From: Diphasiastrum complanatum
Lineage: Eukaryota > Streptophyta > Lycopodiopsida > Lycopodiales > Lycopodiaceae
DNA: 64,000 nucleotides
NCBI GenBank assembly: GCA_029204225.1
Contig: MU832123.1
Location: forward strand, 1-64,000
Direction: 5' to 3'
Of this stretch, positions 32,041-45,244 are shown piece after piece (the first letter of the stretch is position 1; each line of letters starts with the position of its first letter). Both the position numbers and the translations under genes were made by a program. The notes beneath the pieces were generated by a model. The model did not search any database and was not told the origin of the DNA. It saw nothing but the letters and a program-made list of their open reading frames with translations.

Positions 32041-33889
32041 GCATATACCAGACCGTGACAACTAAGATATCGAGAGACATTGATATGAAAATGAGTATCA
32101 TAAACCCAGAAGTGAATGATAGTGCATGCCAACCCACCCTCGTCGGAGGTGAATAATAAAGCTCTAAGATGGATGGTGCATGAACTATGAAAGCACATTC
32201 AATTGAAGCAAACTCATGGCCCCACCCTTGTCCAAGGTGAATAAACCTCCAAGAAGGTGCGCAAATTAAGAAAGCATTCATTTCAGGCAAGATCATAAGT
32301 TGGTGGGCCGGCCTTTTATGCACTCTAGCACTTTGAAGAACTTATCATTTAGACCTAATATGCGAAAATTTAGGTCTACTAGAAACAAATCTACTTTGCA
32401 ACTCTTTTAATTGTTGTAAAGTTTTGTTTTTCATGAAACCATAAAAGTGACCTACTCTTTGAATTCTTGCAAAGTTTCTCACCACACCTTATATCTTGAA
32501 CTCTAGCAATATGTTCAGGATTTGATGAAAAAGATGAAGTAATGGCAAGCTTGAAAACTAGGCTTTCTTTTATTTTGAAGACTTGACAACATTGCTTCAT
32601 TCTGTAGCTTGCTTTATTAACAATGACAGATTTAGAGACTTCAGGTCGGGATGCAAGGCTGTTGTTATTCAACCGTCCTAACTTACATTGCAAATATGAT
32701 AGAATTTTGAAAAATCATTAAGAACATATCAAGTTGCAAGGATCACAAAGACAATATTAAAAGTATATTATGTGTAGGTCTATTGCATAGTTGCCCAAAA
32801 ACACGTTTCTGGGCCAGAAACGTGCCATAAAAAAAAAACCATATGCAGGAGGATAGATGGGGGGAGGGTGGGCAGCTTGACTTAAACTCTGGAATTGACA
32901 TGCTAACCATTTGGTATGCTTCTTAATTATCTTCAAGGGTGGGTTCAAAACCATCTGGGAATTTTTGAACAGATTCACTAATTTTTTTCTGTTTCATAGC
33001 ACCAGCTAAGCATTGGAAAGAAAAAGAACAGCTTGATACATGTCAACATGAAGGTTCTTTGAAGTTTAACAATTCTTTAGCATCAAATATTTGAGTCTCT
33101 TATTTCATATTCAGAGAAGTAGAAGAGGTACTATGCGGATGGTTTGTGTACAAAAGATTCTGCAATTCAAGTTCCAGGTATTTGTTATGTTAACTCCTTT
33201 GGGTCTATCAAAAAGTTCAAGGAAAACTAAGATCTGATATATGCAGAAACTACCTTGGCATAGTAACTGCTCATTATCGATGCAGTGATTTGACAGAAAA
33301 TGGAACACATTTTCATAGAAAACTTTTAACCTTGATAGAATCCAACATGCATTGTTGCCCCCAAATTGGACCACATTGTACCCGAAACATTCAGCAACCT
33401 ACATAAATGAACTGCCCTTAATAAATGCTTGAATTTGACACCCCATATTGCCCCCACCCAAAAAAAAAAATCAGAAGGAAAACAAAAAACAAACTCAATT
33501 CAGAAACGCGTTTCTAGAAATGTGGTGCACCTATGAGTCTATTGTTAGAAGCTAGAAGGAAGTTAAAGCGGGAGGGAAACATTGGAGATGCTTTGCATGA
33601 AATAAATACAGAGTTTATTTTACCTTTTATTATGGATTTGTGTTACCAAGCATTGTTAGAAGACTTTTATGACATATGGTCCCATAACATTATTGTTTTT
33701 TTGGTTTAGGAGTGGCGATAAGAATGATTTTTTCAACTAAAGCATAGTATTGGTGAAACGCGTTTCATCTCGTTTCCTTGAACATGGGAAACGCTCCCTA
33801 GGAAACAGTCATTTCCCTGATGGGATTCCTTGATGGGAAACACTTTGTTTCCCAGAACACCTTCTGTTGGGAAACATTTTTAACTCTTA
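32041..33889. other. No gene; several AAACG-centred palindromes
   Basis: No protein motif was recognised. Three palindromes share an AAACG/CGTTT core: 32802-32824 (CACGTTTCTGG, one base, CCAGAAACGTG), 33502-33515 (AGAAACGCGTTTCT) and 33754-33767 (TGAAACGCGTTTCA). Between 33770 and 33870 the motif GGGAAAC or its complement GTTTCC recurs at least six times. Confidence 0.5.
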
Positions 33890-34235
33890 AAAAATGACCT
33901 AGAATACTGCAACAAAGTATTTCGGCTGTAACCTCCAAACGAAGGGCACTCGGACTGTACCTGCAACTACGGTATAGCAAAACAGAGTGATTGCAGTGGA
34001 AAAAGTGTTCAGAGTGCGCCAAAAGTGATTTCACCATTTCACTGAGCACGAAGTTGGGAGTTGATGACTGACTGCATTTCGGAAGGCGACGCCGATTTGG
34101 CTTTCAAATTGATGGAAAAGCGGCGAGTGGCCTAGTAAGGGAAAAAGTGCAGGTCATTATTTTCAACTTCTGATATCATTGTTGGCCTCGGCATACTATT
34201 TTTAGCCTACGGCAGAAGTTTCAAGTAGTTTTGCG

Positions 34236-37200
34236 ATGGCAAACATGGGAGAGTCCATTTTGAGTGAAAGTAGCAAATTGGACGGGATTTCCAACTATGC
34301 AGTGTGGAAATTCAAAATGAAAAACATACTGATGGAGAAAGACGTGTGAGAAGTCATCACAGGTGATGAGAGAAGGCCGCCAAATGAAGCGGATATCAAA
34401 GTGTTGGACAAAAAGATGAGGAAAGCTTTGACCTTCATTAACTTGTCAGTGAAGGATCACATCATTACCCACATTTGTGATGTTGTTACACCCAGACAGG
34501 CATGGGATGTGCTAAAGGAGCAGTTCGATACGTCAAATCTGTCAAGAATCATGTTTCTGAAGTCAAAGCTGAATAGTGCCCGCATGGAGCAAGGAGAGCA
34601 CATTCAGACGTACATGACCAGAATCAAGGCAATGAGGGATGAACTGCATTCTATTGATGAGCGCATACGTGATGTGGAGCTGGTGCACAATGCATTGTGT
34701 AACTTTGCAGAACCCTATCAGATGTTTGTGAGCGGAATAGCAGCAAGAGAAAGATTGACAACCTTTGACGAGCTCATAGAAATCTTGATGCAGGAAGAAC
34801 AACGGCGAGAAATGGTAAAAGCTAGACATCAAAATACTGACGATCAAGCACTTGCGACACGCCAAAGACAAGGTAAGGGCAAGAGCAAGAAGAAGTCTAA
34901 GCAGCAATTTGCCAAGTCTCAGGAGGATGAGGGATCTTCCAGTAAGACCAAAAAGAAAGACAAGTGCCTCCATTGTGGTAAAAAGGGCCATTGGAAGAGT
35001 GAATGTCGCAAATTCTTGGCAGAATAAGACAAGGGAAAACCAAAACAAGCAGGTAACCTTCTCGATGAGGGTGAGATTGAAGACTCTAGCATCTTCATAT
35101 CTGCATTGTCATCTAATCAAGATGATCAAATGTGGTATATTGACTCGGGAGCCACAAGACACATGACAAGTAACAAGAATTGATTCAGTAGCTTGAAAGT
35201 GTTGGATAATGGAACGTCCATTTCACAAGCAAATGGTGAGGTGTGAAGGATCAAGGGGATAGGCACCATTTCAGTCCAACTACCTGATGGAAAAAGTAGG
35301 ATGATCAGAGAGGTACTTTACGTACCAGATTTGAAAAAAAATCTACTTTCTGTTGGAGTCATTACTGATCAAAAGTTGAAAGTAGAATTTGCCCATGATC
35401 GTTGCTTTGTGAAGGATGTGAACCAAAAGTTCAAAGTTATTGCGGATGGAGTAAGGGAGCCCAATACAAAATTGTACAGGTTGAATGCTACAATCAAGGG
35501 CAACATGGACTTGTATCGTCCATTCCATCGCAAACTAAGTTGTGGCATAAGAGGCTTGGTCACTTGAACTTGGGAAGCCTCAGTTTGATAAGAAGATTGG
35601 AGATGGTAACATGATTGCCTACCATAGAAGATCACTTGAAATCGATGTGTGAATCTTGTGTATATGGGAAGCAGCATCGAGAGAAGTTCAATAAAGGGGC
35701 TGTTGCAAGAGCAAAGAACATCCTGGATTTAATCCACACAGATTTATGTGGGCCTATGAGGACCATGTCCTTAGGTAAAGCCTTCTATTTCATGACCTTT
35801 ACTGATGATATGTCATGTAAGACGTGGATCTACTTCTTGAAGAAGAAATCGAATGCATTTGACAACTTCAAGAGCTTCAAAGCATTGGTCGAAAATCAGA
35901 CAGGTAGGAAGATCAAAGTCCTAAGATCAGATAGTGGAGGTGAGTACAAGTCTAATGACTTCAATGATCTTTGTGACCAATGTGAGATTAAAAGACAATT
36001 TACGCAAGCTCATACTCCTGCTCTCAATGGTGTAGCTGAGCGCAAGAATCGTACGATTTTGGAAAGTGCCAGATCTATGCTAGCTGAGATGAAACTACCA
36101 AAAGATTTTTGGTCAGAAGCATGTAGCACGATAGTCTATCTTCAAATTAGAAGTCTTACCATTGTCATACCAGAGATAACACTTGAGGAAGCATTCACGA
36201 AGAAGAAGCCAAAGGTGAACCACTTGCGAATCTTTGGATGTAAGGCTTTTGTACACGTTCCTAAGGAAGAGAGACGTAAACTTGATGTAAGAGCTATCAA
36301 GTGTATATTCCTAGGATATGATGATCGTGTGAAGGGCTATAGATGTTTTGATCTAGTGAAAAACAAAATCCATATAAGCCGTGATGTTATCTTTGATGAA
36401 TCCAAGATGTATGAAGACGAGGATGTTGAGAAGATAGATACATCCAGTGGGAGAGATGGTATAGTGAGGATACCACCTGATGATGATCCATTCATTGACC
36501 TTCCAAGTGATGAAAAAGAGGATACATCTCAAGATACTACTACTCAACCTCAAGAGACGGGTTGGAGAGGTAGGGACAAACCTTTTGGTGCAAGAAGGAT
36601 TGAAGTTGAAGGTGACAAACGCAAGGAGAATGATGTAAAGTGGGATACATTTTCACCGGGAAGCCGATCACCTGACAGGAAGCTCCCTAAGTGGTTTGAG
36701 AGATTGTTGGAGAGCCGCGACATGGATGACTTTCTAGGATCATCTAGCCAGGGAGAGCTACGAAGATCAACAAGAGAGAAGACACAACCTGAAAGGTATG
36801 AAGCAAATTATGCTCTCCTATCTAGCATTATTCAAAGCAAAGAACCTTTGACTTATGGTGAAGCGAAGGATGATGACATTTGGGTCAAGGCCATGGGAGA
36901 GGAGATGGAGTCAATTGCTAAGCATAGCACATGGGACTTAGTAGAACCACATGTTGGCAAAAAACCCATTGGTTGCAAATGGGTATACAGTACTAAGTAC
37001 CATGCAGATGGAAGGATAGCAAAGCACAAGGCAAGATGGGTGATTAAAGGGTATGCACAAAGTAAAGGCATCGACAATGTGAGACCTTTGCGTCGGTTTG
37101 TAAGTGGAATACTCTATGTCTACTTGTTATTTTAGCTTCACATTTTGGTTGGCCTTTGCATCAGATGGATGTAAATTCTGTTTTTCTAAATGGTGAGTTA

Positions 37201-38277
37201 GAAGAAGAGGTGTTCATGGATCAACCTGAAGGCTTTGTAGTGAAGGGACAAGAAATTAAAGTATGTCACTTGAAGAAAGCGCTTTATGGTCTTAAACAGG
37301 CACCACGTGCGTGGTATAGCAGGATTGATGTTGATGACTTGATTATTACGGAAAATAATCAAGAGATGATAAATATGATCAAGAAAGATCTCATGGAACA
37401 ATTCGAGATGACAGATCTTAGTCTAATGTATTATTGCCTTGGAGTAAAGGTGTGGCAAAAAGGACACAAAGTGGGTTTAACACAAGTGAAGTATGTCAAA
37501 GAGTTGCTGCACAGGTTTAAGTTGCAGGACTGCAAACCAGTGAATACTCCTATTGAACCAGGTAAAAAGTTTTCTAAGCTTCATGAGTCACAGTCATTTG
37601 ATGCTACGCTTTATAGGCAATTAGTAGGGAGCTTGATTTACCTTACCACGACTAGACCAGATATATGCTATGTTGTTGGCATTGTAAGTCAGTTTATGGC
37701 AGCACCTACAAAAACGCATTGGAAGGCAGCTAAACGCATTTTGCATTATGTGAAAGGCACAACAGAGTATGGCTTGATTTACAGGAAGCATGATGGTTTA
37801 CCTAAGTTGTGTGGCTATGTGGATGCGGACTAGGGAGGTGACTATGTTGATCGTAGATCCACCACAGGATATATATTCCAGTTTTGTGGTAATTGCTTTT
37901 CCTGGTCTAGTAAGAAGCAAAGTACAATTGCTCTTTCCACCACATAAGCAGAGTATAAGGCAATGTGTAGTGCTGCACAAGAAGCTATATGGTTGAGACA
38001 AATCTTGGAAGAAATTGGCATGAAGCAAAAAAATCCCGCGACTTTACATAGCGACAGTCAGAGTGGCATTCAGCTAGCAAAGAATCCAATGTTCCATGCG
38101 AGAACTAAACACATTGAGATTTAGTATCACCTCATATGTGAGAGGCTGCTGAGTCATGAAATTCATGTTGTTCATTGTAGCACAGAAGAACAACTAGCTG
38201 ATATTTTCACTAAGCCACTTGTTGGAGAAAAGTTTGATAAGTTTAGATCAAAGCTTTATGTACTTAAAGTTTGTTAA
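34236..38277 (+). pseudogene. Ty1/copia gag-pol polyprotein of element A, nearly complete but inactive
   Basis: Gag starts at ATG 34236 (MANMGESILSESSKLDG, VWKFKMKNILMEKDV-stop) and runs to the CCHC knuckle CLHCGKKGHWKSEC near 34967-35008. Protease has the active-site DSGA in MWYIDSGATRHMTSN (about 35130). The GAG-pre-integrase and zinc region has LGHLNLGSL and CESCVYGKQH. The integrase core keeps D, D and E: LIHTDLCGPM, LRSDSGGEY and NGVAERKNRT (about 35735-36050). A long intact frame (35615-37135) carries integrase and the RT start. RT has LYGLKQAPRAWYSRI, then an internal deletion that joins directly to VDDLIIT and removes the Tyr of YVDD. RNase H continues to ADIFTKPL and ends at 38277. 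Stops and frameshifts also occur near 34349, 35025, 35570, 37080 and 37833. A 3' LTR follows at 38327; the 5' LTR lies at 41.35 kb in opposite orientation. Confidence 0.93.
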
Positions 38278-38326
38278 CTTTAAAGCTATGTATATGACCG
38301 TATAAAGTAGACTCTACTTTGAGAGA

Positions 38327-38598
38327 GTTAGAATTAAAGTAGAATCACTGTGCTACTGTAATGTGGGTCCTATCAGTTGATAAGGATCAGTTGGCCTCGC
38401 CACGAGGCAACTCGACGGGACACGCGTCCTGCCAATGACAACCTGGGTCATGCATGGGTTGCTTGAGTGAACAACTATATGTACAGTGTAATTTCGTTTT
38501 GAGAAATACAGTTGCTTTGTGAGCTTGCTGGTGAGAGTGTTTTCTGTTTGTGTTACTGTGTAGCATGATCTGTGTTCCTGTGCAAAGTAAATTCTAAG
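38327..38598 (+). mobile_element. LTR A, 3' copy (272 bp)
   Basis: GTTAGAATTAAAG at the left and AAATTCTAAG at the right bound a segment that recurs, inverted and with the same length, at 41345-41616. The ends form an imperfect inverted repeat (TTAGAATT / AATTCTAA) rather than TG/CA. It follows pol of element A by about 50 bp. The right flank TAGAGTA matches the flank of the other LTR copy, giving a target duplication of at least 5 bp (AGAGT). Confidence 0.85.
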
Positions 38599-38973
38599 TA
38601 GAGTACACGGCTTTGATCCGCAACTTATTGTACTCATTTATTTCTGTTTCGTTTTGAATCAATACTATCCTTTATTGCGTTCAGCTTTGTCTCAGAATGT
38701 ATGCATTTTCTGGAGTTCTTCGCGACTAATTATTTGTCTGATAATTTGATGCTTAATTGTTTGGCTACGTAATCACTGTAGTACTGACGATTTCAAAGTT
38801 AGTTACTATAAGATCAAACGTGATTTCTATCACTATTGTTTTTTTTGAAATTGATAGGTGTCATGCATTGTGAAAGAGGAAGATAGTTTATTCCGCCATG
38901 CACGAAAAGATTTCTTTCTAGACATTTGTTTCTTTTCGAACTAGACCTATCTTCACAACACCACTTTCTGACA
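38599..38973 (+). mobile_element. LTR B, second part (end), plus orientation
   Basis: The sequence matches, in reverse complement, 45245-45625 of the intact LTR B, including GCATTGTGAAAGAGGAAG, TTTATTCCGCCATGC and the end CACCACTTTCTGACA. It is followed by the 5-bp target duplication ACTTT. It is the portion of B's 3' LTR lying beyond the element A insertion. Confidence 0.85.
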
Positions 38974-38978
38974 ACTTT
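38974..38978. other. Target-site duplication of element B, inverted side (ACTTT)
   Basis: ACTTT directly follows the LTR B end here. The complement AAAGT directly follows the other outer end at 46320-46324. The match in mirror orientation shows that the two ends were once on either side of one insertion and that one side was later inverted. Confidence 0.75.
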
Positions 38979-39738
<760 letters not shown>

Positions 39739-39979
39739 ATCCATCATTGACTCGGAGATCGATTGAGCTTATAAGCTCCTATGTGAATACACTTGACACG
39801 TACATTTTCTTAGTCCTATGTATCTTAGGGTACTTTAAGGACATTAATAAAGATCTCTCTCTCTCTCTCATGAGCTCTATTATGCAGTTACTAGATTGGT
39901 TTTTACCTTCTAATACTTCATGGAAGGAATTTACTTGTATGGTACGACATCTATTTAACTGCTTTACCCTGCTAAGACT

Positions 39980-40860
39980 TATGTAAATGGCCAAAAAAGA
40001 GAAAAAAATTCAAATTTTTTCTTTGGAGAGAAACTTCGGTTGCTTTGATGGCTAAGATCTGTGCACTTTTGGATGAAACGATCTAATGGTGTGCAGCAAT
40101 AAACACCCAGGGCACTAAGAGACACTGTATTGTCTATTTAAGGAAGGATCACACAAACCTAAGGGTTATTCTTCCTACTCTCCTTATCTCTTGTTTTTGC
40201 TTCTCTACCGCCACAATTGAAGCTTGAATAGAAGAGACTTGTGATTCCATTGGAAGAGTAATTGTGCTTCAAATACTACGAAGCCAAGGTAAGAAATCCA
40301 TCATATTGGACGGCGCTATCAGCGATTGATCCGCACAATTGAACAAGTGGATGCTACCTCAGCGCTTTGGATACAACATTTCACATGTATGAATACAAAC
40401 TCTATCAACTTTTCTAGTTGTTTTGACAACAAACAGTCACACGGGAAATCACACAGTGAATGAGTGTCCTCAATTGAAAAAATGAATGGAAATCAATATA
40501 TGCCAATTGTGCAATTTGCCTGGTCATGAGACTGCTTTTTGCAACTTCAATCCTCGGATCATTCAGCAACGGTATGTCTAGATGGAATATCGAGAACCAC
40601 ATTATGGAGGAAATCCGACAATTAGACCTCGTCAATCTACTCTTGGATACCCGGAACGATTAGCCTAACCTGCCCCACCAAAGCACCCCGCTCCTCCTAC
40701 CAATTCGATGGAACCAGAACCTTACAGAGGTGCCGAGCAATGGAATTATAGTAATGATTATGAAGGTGGATCTTTAGAACAATATGCTATTTATGCTGCC
40801 GTGCAATAACAAGCATTTAGAGACTGGACCAGAGCACCACTTGGATGCACTGCTAGGGCG
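39980..40860 (+). pseudogene. LTR-like sequence and gag remnant with zinc knuckle
   Basis: From 40040 to 40320 the sequence has an LTR-like layout: a TATA-like TCTATTTAAGG, a pyrimidine-rich stretch and a site GGACGGCGCTATCAG near 40300. After it a broken frame (40440-40810) contains CQLCNLPGHETAFC, a perfect C-x2-C-x4-H-x4-C zinc knuckle at about 40498-40540, then a Pro-rich tail (PAPPKHPAPP). This resembles Gag of an LTR element; the superfamily cannot be told. Several stops are present. Confidence 0.5.
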
Positions 40861-40869
40861 CCCTCCTCC

Positions 40870-41331
40870 TGAATTTTTACAGCTTGCAAAATGAATCAGT
40901 ATAGAGAGAAATCTTTGATTTTGTGCTCCCAAACCCCAAACCAGGGTTTTTCACACAAATCTATTCTTGGCTTCCAATTCACATTGTTCTGACAGGCCTA
41001 CTCTCTTGCTCTGAGGTCGCCCTACTGCCAGAACTTTGATGCTTCAATCCGTTTGTCAAATGGTGTCCGATTGAATGCACACTGACTGCAAACACCAAAT
41101 AACATGCTTTGGAATTTCAAAATTCTGTTTGCTGAGGTTCTGATTCAGCCGACAACCCTTGTCTTTGAATCCTCACACAGTCTCAAGCTCACCAAGCTTC
41201 CGTGTGCTAAACTCTCTACACCAGTGTTTCTCCTTCTGTTTTCAACCCGCCGTAAACCCCGAACTCTCAGAAGACAGTTCTCCCGAAGCTCTCTTCAACG
41301 ACGATGTTGTCCTGTGTACACTCCTTGTATG
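40870..41331 (-). mobile_element. Untranslated leader of element A (detached)
   Basis: This minus-strand interval follows the PBS at 41332 and therefore corresponds to the 5' leader of an A element. It contains no gag start. Gag of element A begins instead at 34236 on the plus strand, about 6.5 kb away and inverted. The exact breakpoint inside 40.4-41.3 kb could not be seen. Confidence 0.55.
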
Positions 41332-41343
41332 GCTCTGATACCA
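41332..41343 (-). other. Primer-binding site of element A
   Basis: On the minus strand the site reads TGGTATCAGAGC, the exact tRNA-iMet complement. It lies one base inside LTR A. Confidence 0.9.
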
Positions 41344-41344
41344 A

Positions 41345-41616
41345 CTTAGAATTTGCTTTGCATAGGAACACAGATCATGCTACACAGTAACACAGACAGA
41401 AAACACTCTCACCAGCAAGCTCACAAAGCAACTGTATTTCTCAAAACGAAATTACATTGTACATATAGTTGTTCACTCATGCAACCCATGCATGACCTAG
41501 GTTGCCGTTGGGGGGACGCGTGTCCCGTCGACTTGCCTTATGGTGAGGCCAACTGATCCTTATCAACTGATAGGACCCACAGTAAAGTAGCACAATGATT
41601 CTACTTTAATTCTAAC
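41345..41616 (-). mobile_element. LTR A, 5' copy (272 bp), inserted in LTR B
   Basis: It matches the LTR at 38327-38598 in reverse complement along its whole length (phrases GTGTTACTGTGTAGCATGAT, GGGTCCTATCAGTTGATAAG) and has the same length. Its outer side runs into LTR B sequence at 41617 and its inner side into the PBS, so it is the 5' LTR of element A. Confidence 0.87.
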
Positions 41617-42392
41617 TACTCTATGCTATCTCTGAGCGACTAAAATGAAATTATGAATTAATGCGCAATGCTGATAAGCAGTAGCGCAATAGTAATCTCT
41701 AAAACAACTCTAAGAAGTAAGCTAGAATGCTCAGGAGTCTTCAAGCTCACAGGCTTGAGAGAGAGAGAGCTAACTATTCAAAAACTTCTTCTGATAATTC
41801 TGGTAATCTAATAATAATGATGTATGAATATGAACAACTATTTATACTAAGAAATTAGGTCATCAATTGCGATTGCCAATTGGCTGTGATCCGTTGGCAT
41901 CCATCCGATCCTTGTCATTGATTGCTGATAAGCGGTGAAATTGGTCGTAAATGTTGTGTCTGCATAAATGAACCAAAACTGTAGCTCTGCAGAAATGAAC
42001 TAAAACAGCCACAAGCAACACTATCGGATTTTTCGCGAAAAAAATGAAGTGCTCTTAATTCTCATTCAGGATTGCCCCACACTTTGCCAGAGTCATTTCC
42101 TTGATATTTGAGGCTCTTCGAAAAAAGTGAAAAATGCAACACTGTGATTTTACACGAGATTTCTAACAGGCGAAAAATACAAAAAAAGACGACACTGCAT
42201 TTTTCAGCATGATTTCTAACAGGTGAAAAAGATGACACTGTTGTCAACTCTGAGTATTTCTATAGACTGCATAAAAACACTTGTAATTCCGTAGACTATA
42301 TAAAAACACGAAAAAAATCCACAGAACTAGATAAACAATGGATGAAGATTAAAACCAATTAGACGATTGATAAGAAGGAAAATAATCCAACA
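41617..42392 (-). mobile_element. LTR B, first part of the 3' LTR
   Basis: On the minus strand it begins TGTTGGATTATT at 42392 after the polypurine tract and aligns with LTR B (45625-46319) through the phrases GCATTGATTCATAATTTC-like, GCGCTACTGCTTATCAGC and CAATTGGC. It is interrupted at 41617 by LTR A. It contains the GCGAAAAATAC / GACACTGCATTTTTC minisatellite at about 42110-42250. Confidence 0.85.
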
Positions 42393-42401
42393 CTTCCCCT
42401 T
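42393..42401 (-). other. Polypurine tract of element B
   Basis: AAGGGGAAG on the minus strand lies directly before the LTR start TGTTGGATT. Confidence 0.85.
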
Positions 42402-42519
42402 AATTTGCATCCTTGAATGCCTTGACCTTCAAACTTAGTTCTACATAGAATCTTCTGTGTGACTCCAAACTTAATGCTTTAGTAAAAACATCCGTTGTCA
42501 TATCTTGCGTTTTACAGTA

Positions 42520-45036
42520 CTACAATCTGACCTCTTCATTGAGAACTTTGCTTCTAATGAAATGATACTTCAGTTCAATGTGCTTACTCTTGGAATGAAA
42601 TCTAGGGTTGGTTGATAAAGTGATGGCACTTTGATTATCACAAAATAATGTTGTCAGAGCATATTGATTCAGACCAATATCTGAGAGTAAATTCCTCAGC
42701 CAAATTGCTTCCTTTGTAGCTTGAGAGGCTGCGATATACTCTGATTCAGTGGAAGATAGAGCTATTGAAGATTGTTTGCGACTGCTCCAGAAAATTGGAC
42801 CATTGTTGAGAAAGAATGTAAATCCAGAAGTAGATTTACGAGTGTCTACATCTCCTGCCCAACTTGCATCTGTATAACCATTGAGTAAATTGAGTTTGTC
42901 GTTGCCGATTGCTCCAATATAACAAATGCAAAAGTCCATAGTAGCTCGAACATATCTCATGACTTTGATAAGGCAGAAATGAGCTTCGTCCAGATCGGTC
43001 ATGTCGAATTCGGAAGATAGCATTGTCTTGGCCTCTTTTATCAGATCGGTACTATTGTTGAAAAGCAATGTATCATCCACGTATAAAGTAATAATGATAA
43101 AAGGCTGCTGCACTGATTTGAAGTAAACGCTTGAATCTGAAGAGCCAGACATGTAGCCGTGATCAATAAAGAAAGTATTGATCCTTTGAAACCATGCTCG
43201 AGCATATTGCTTCAAGCCATAAAGTGCCTTATGGATTTTACACACATGATTGTGTTTACCCTTGATAATATAACCTTCGAAAAGCACCATGTAAATGTCT
43301 TCTTTGATAACTCCATTGAGATATGCTGACTGTACATCCATTTGATGTACTTCCAAATCTGCTGCAGCGGCAAATGATAGCAAAAGTCGAATAGAAGAAT
43401 GCTTGACTACTGGACTGAAGGTCTCAGTGTAATCGACGTTGTATACTTGAGAAAATCCTCTGGCTACAAGTCGTGCCTTTCTCCTGTTGATGCTTCCATC
43501 TGCGTTGTACTTGACTTTGAAACTTGTCGATATACCGGTTAGGTGGTTTGTTTGTCCTTGATGATCTTCTAGGTAATATAGGAAGTTGATTATTTTCATC
43601 ATATTGTAGTTGCTGATCTGCAGCATCATCATCTTCTGATTTGCCATTGATTTTTTGTTTGTCAAGAGTATAGGAGCTTGGACCTTCGATAGGAATAGTC
43701 GACTGGGAACTGGAAAGTTCAAAGCATCAGGAGAATCTGATAGGTCGGCTACATGGGGGCTACCCTTTCCTTTAAGGTCTTGAAACTGATCTTCGATGAA
43801 GATGACATCCCGGCTAGTGAATATCTTCGACTCGATGGGATCGAACTACTTGTAGGCTTGATCTGAAGTAGTGTACCCGATGAAAACACATTTGATACTC
43901 TGAAAGTCGAGCTTCTTCTTGAGATCATGAGGAATCTACGCAAAAGCAGTACATTCAAAAACTTGTAAGTTTGATAAAGAAGGTTTGGTACCTGTCCAAA
44001 CTTCAAATAGTGTTTTGTCTGAGAGGCCTTTAGTAAGACATCTGTTCTGAATATTGGTTGTTGTTGAAACAACTTAAGCCCATAAGCACTTCGGAAGTGT
44101 TGAATGTAATAACATGCACTTTGCCGATTCAACTAAGGTTCTATTCTTTCTCTCAACAAGACCATTTCACTGAGGCATATAGGAAGTAATGTATTGTTGC
44201 TCAATGTCGTTGTTAAGGCAGTAATCCTTGAATTTGTTTGAGATGTGCTTGGCTGCGTTCTTCGCTTGGAGAATTCGGTAATCCTTGATCTCATGGTTAT
44301 TGCGCTTGAAATACCTGCAAAATATCTTCTTCTTTGACTATGGATCTGATGATTGTACTTGACTTTGAGTCTGTTTCTGATTCATTGCAGCCTTCTTGGA
44401 GCTTTTTTGCTTCTGTTACTTAGAGCCTTTGTTGACATGTAGGGCATGAGAGGAGGAAGTAGACGAAGTGTCTTGACTTCTTCTATTGTCTTCTTGCAGC
44501 AACATAGTGATAACTCTAGTAAGAGTTAAATCTGAGTGTGTTGAAATGATCATCACCCAGTTCTCATATGTAGAGGACAAGCTTAAAAGCAATGTCATAA
44601 TTGTGTCTCGATCGTCTATGACTGATCCGACAGCGGCCATCTATTGCAAGACATTCTTAAACTGGCTAATGTGACTCTGAAGAGAATCACCAGTAGACAT
44701 CTTGAATGTGAATAATTTTCTTCGTAGATGCAACTTACTAGTTACGTCCCTCATGTCATATAGTGAGTTTAGGATGTCCCAAACGTCTTTTGACGTTTTA
44801 GCTTCAGCTATGTGTCCAATCTGTGTATCTGATATATTAAGAATAATAAGCGCAAAAGCTTTACCATCCTTTGATTTTTACTTTGAGTCGTCGTCTTCAG
44901 GTTTTACTATTGTACCTGTAACAAAATCTCATAATTCGTTGGCGATTAACAAGGTCTTCATCTTTAATTTTCACAAATGATAATTGGATCCATTCAGCTT
45001 GTCTGCAATGAGACCGGCTTTACTTTGAGAATCCAT
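42520..45036 (-). pseudogene. Ty1/copia gag-pol of element B, internally deleted
   Basis: On the minus strand Gag starts at 45036 (MDSQSKAGLIADKLNGSNYH) and continues to SSTYENWVMIISTHSDLTLT and LQEDNRRSQDT (44416). Protease and the integrase N-terminus are lost. Integrase resumes at about 44180 with NGLVERKNRTLVESAKCML, followed by FGYT-like blocks and SRDVIFIEDQF (43.8 kb). The last frame (43722-42520) holds RT: FKVKYNADGSINRRKARLVA, YTETFSPVVKHSSIRLLLSF, QMDVQSAYLNG, LYGLKQYARAW and LYVDDTLLF with an intact YVDD. It then jumps from EFDMTDLDEAHF to VMRYVRATMDF, a deletion at the RT/RNase H boundary. RNase H follows (YTDASWAGDVDTRKSTSGFT, SSTESEYIAASQATKEAIWL, KHIELKYHFIR). The 400-codon last frame is free of stops, so this is the youngest-looking coding piece. 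Confidence 0.92.
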
Positions 45037-45232
45037 CTAGAACTTAGTCTGTCAATTGTATCAATGACGCTAAGATGCAGTAATGCCAACAATAGGAAAA
45101 TCAATTCTCTGATACTGAAAGGTTGAAAAGAACTAAAAAGTATGATTGTCAATTTGATATCGCGAAAGATATCAAGTATTAGAGCTTTCGCTCTGATATC
45201 ATGTTGGAATCAGATAAAGAAGTAGTGAAAAT

Positions 45233-45244
45233 GCTCTGATACCT
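45233..45244 (-). other. Primer-binding site of element B
   Basis: AGGTATCAGAGC on the minus strand, one base from the tRNA-iMet site, lies next to the LTR B end (CA at 45245-45246). Confidence 0.85.
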
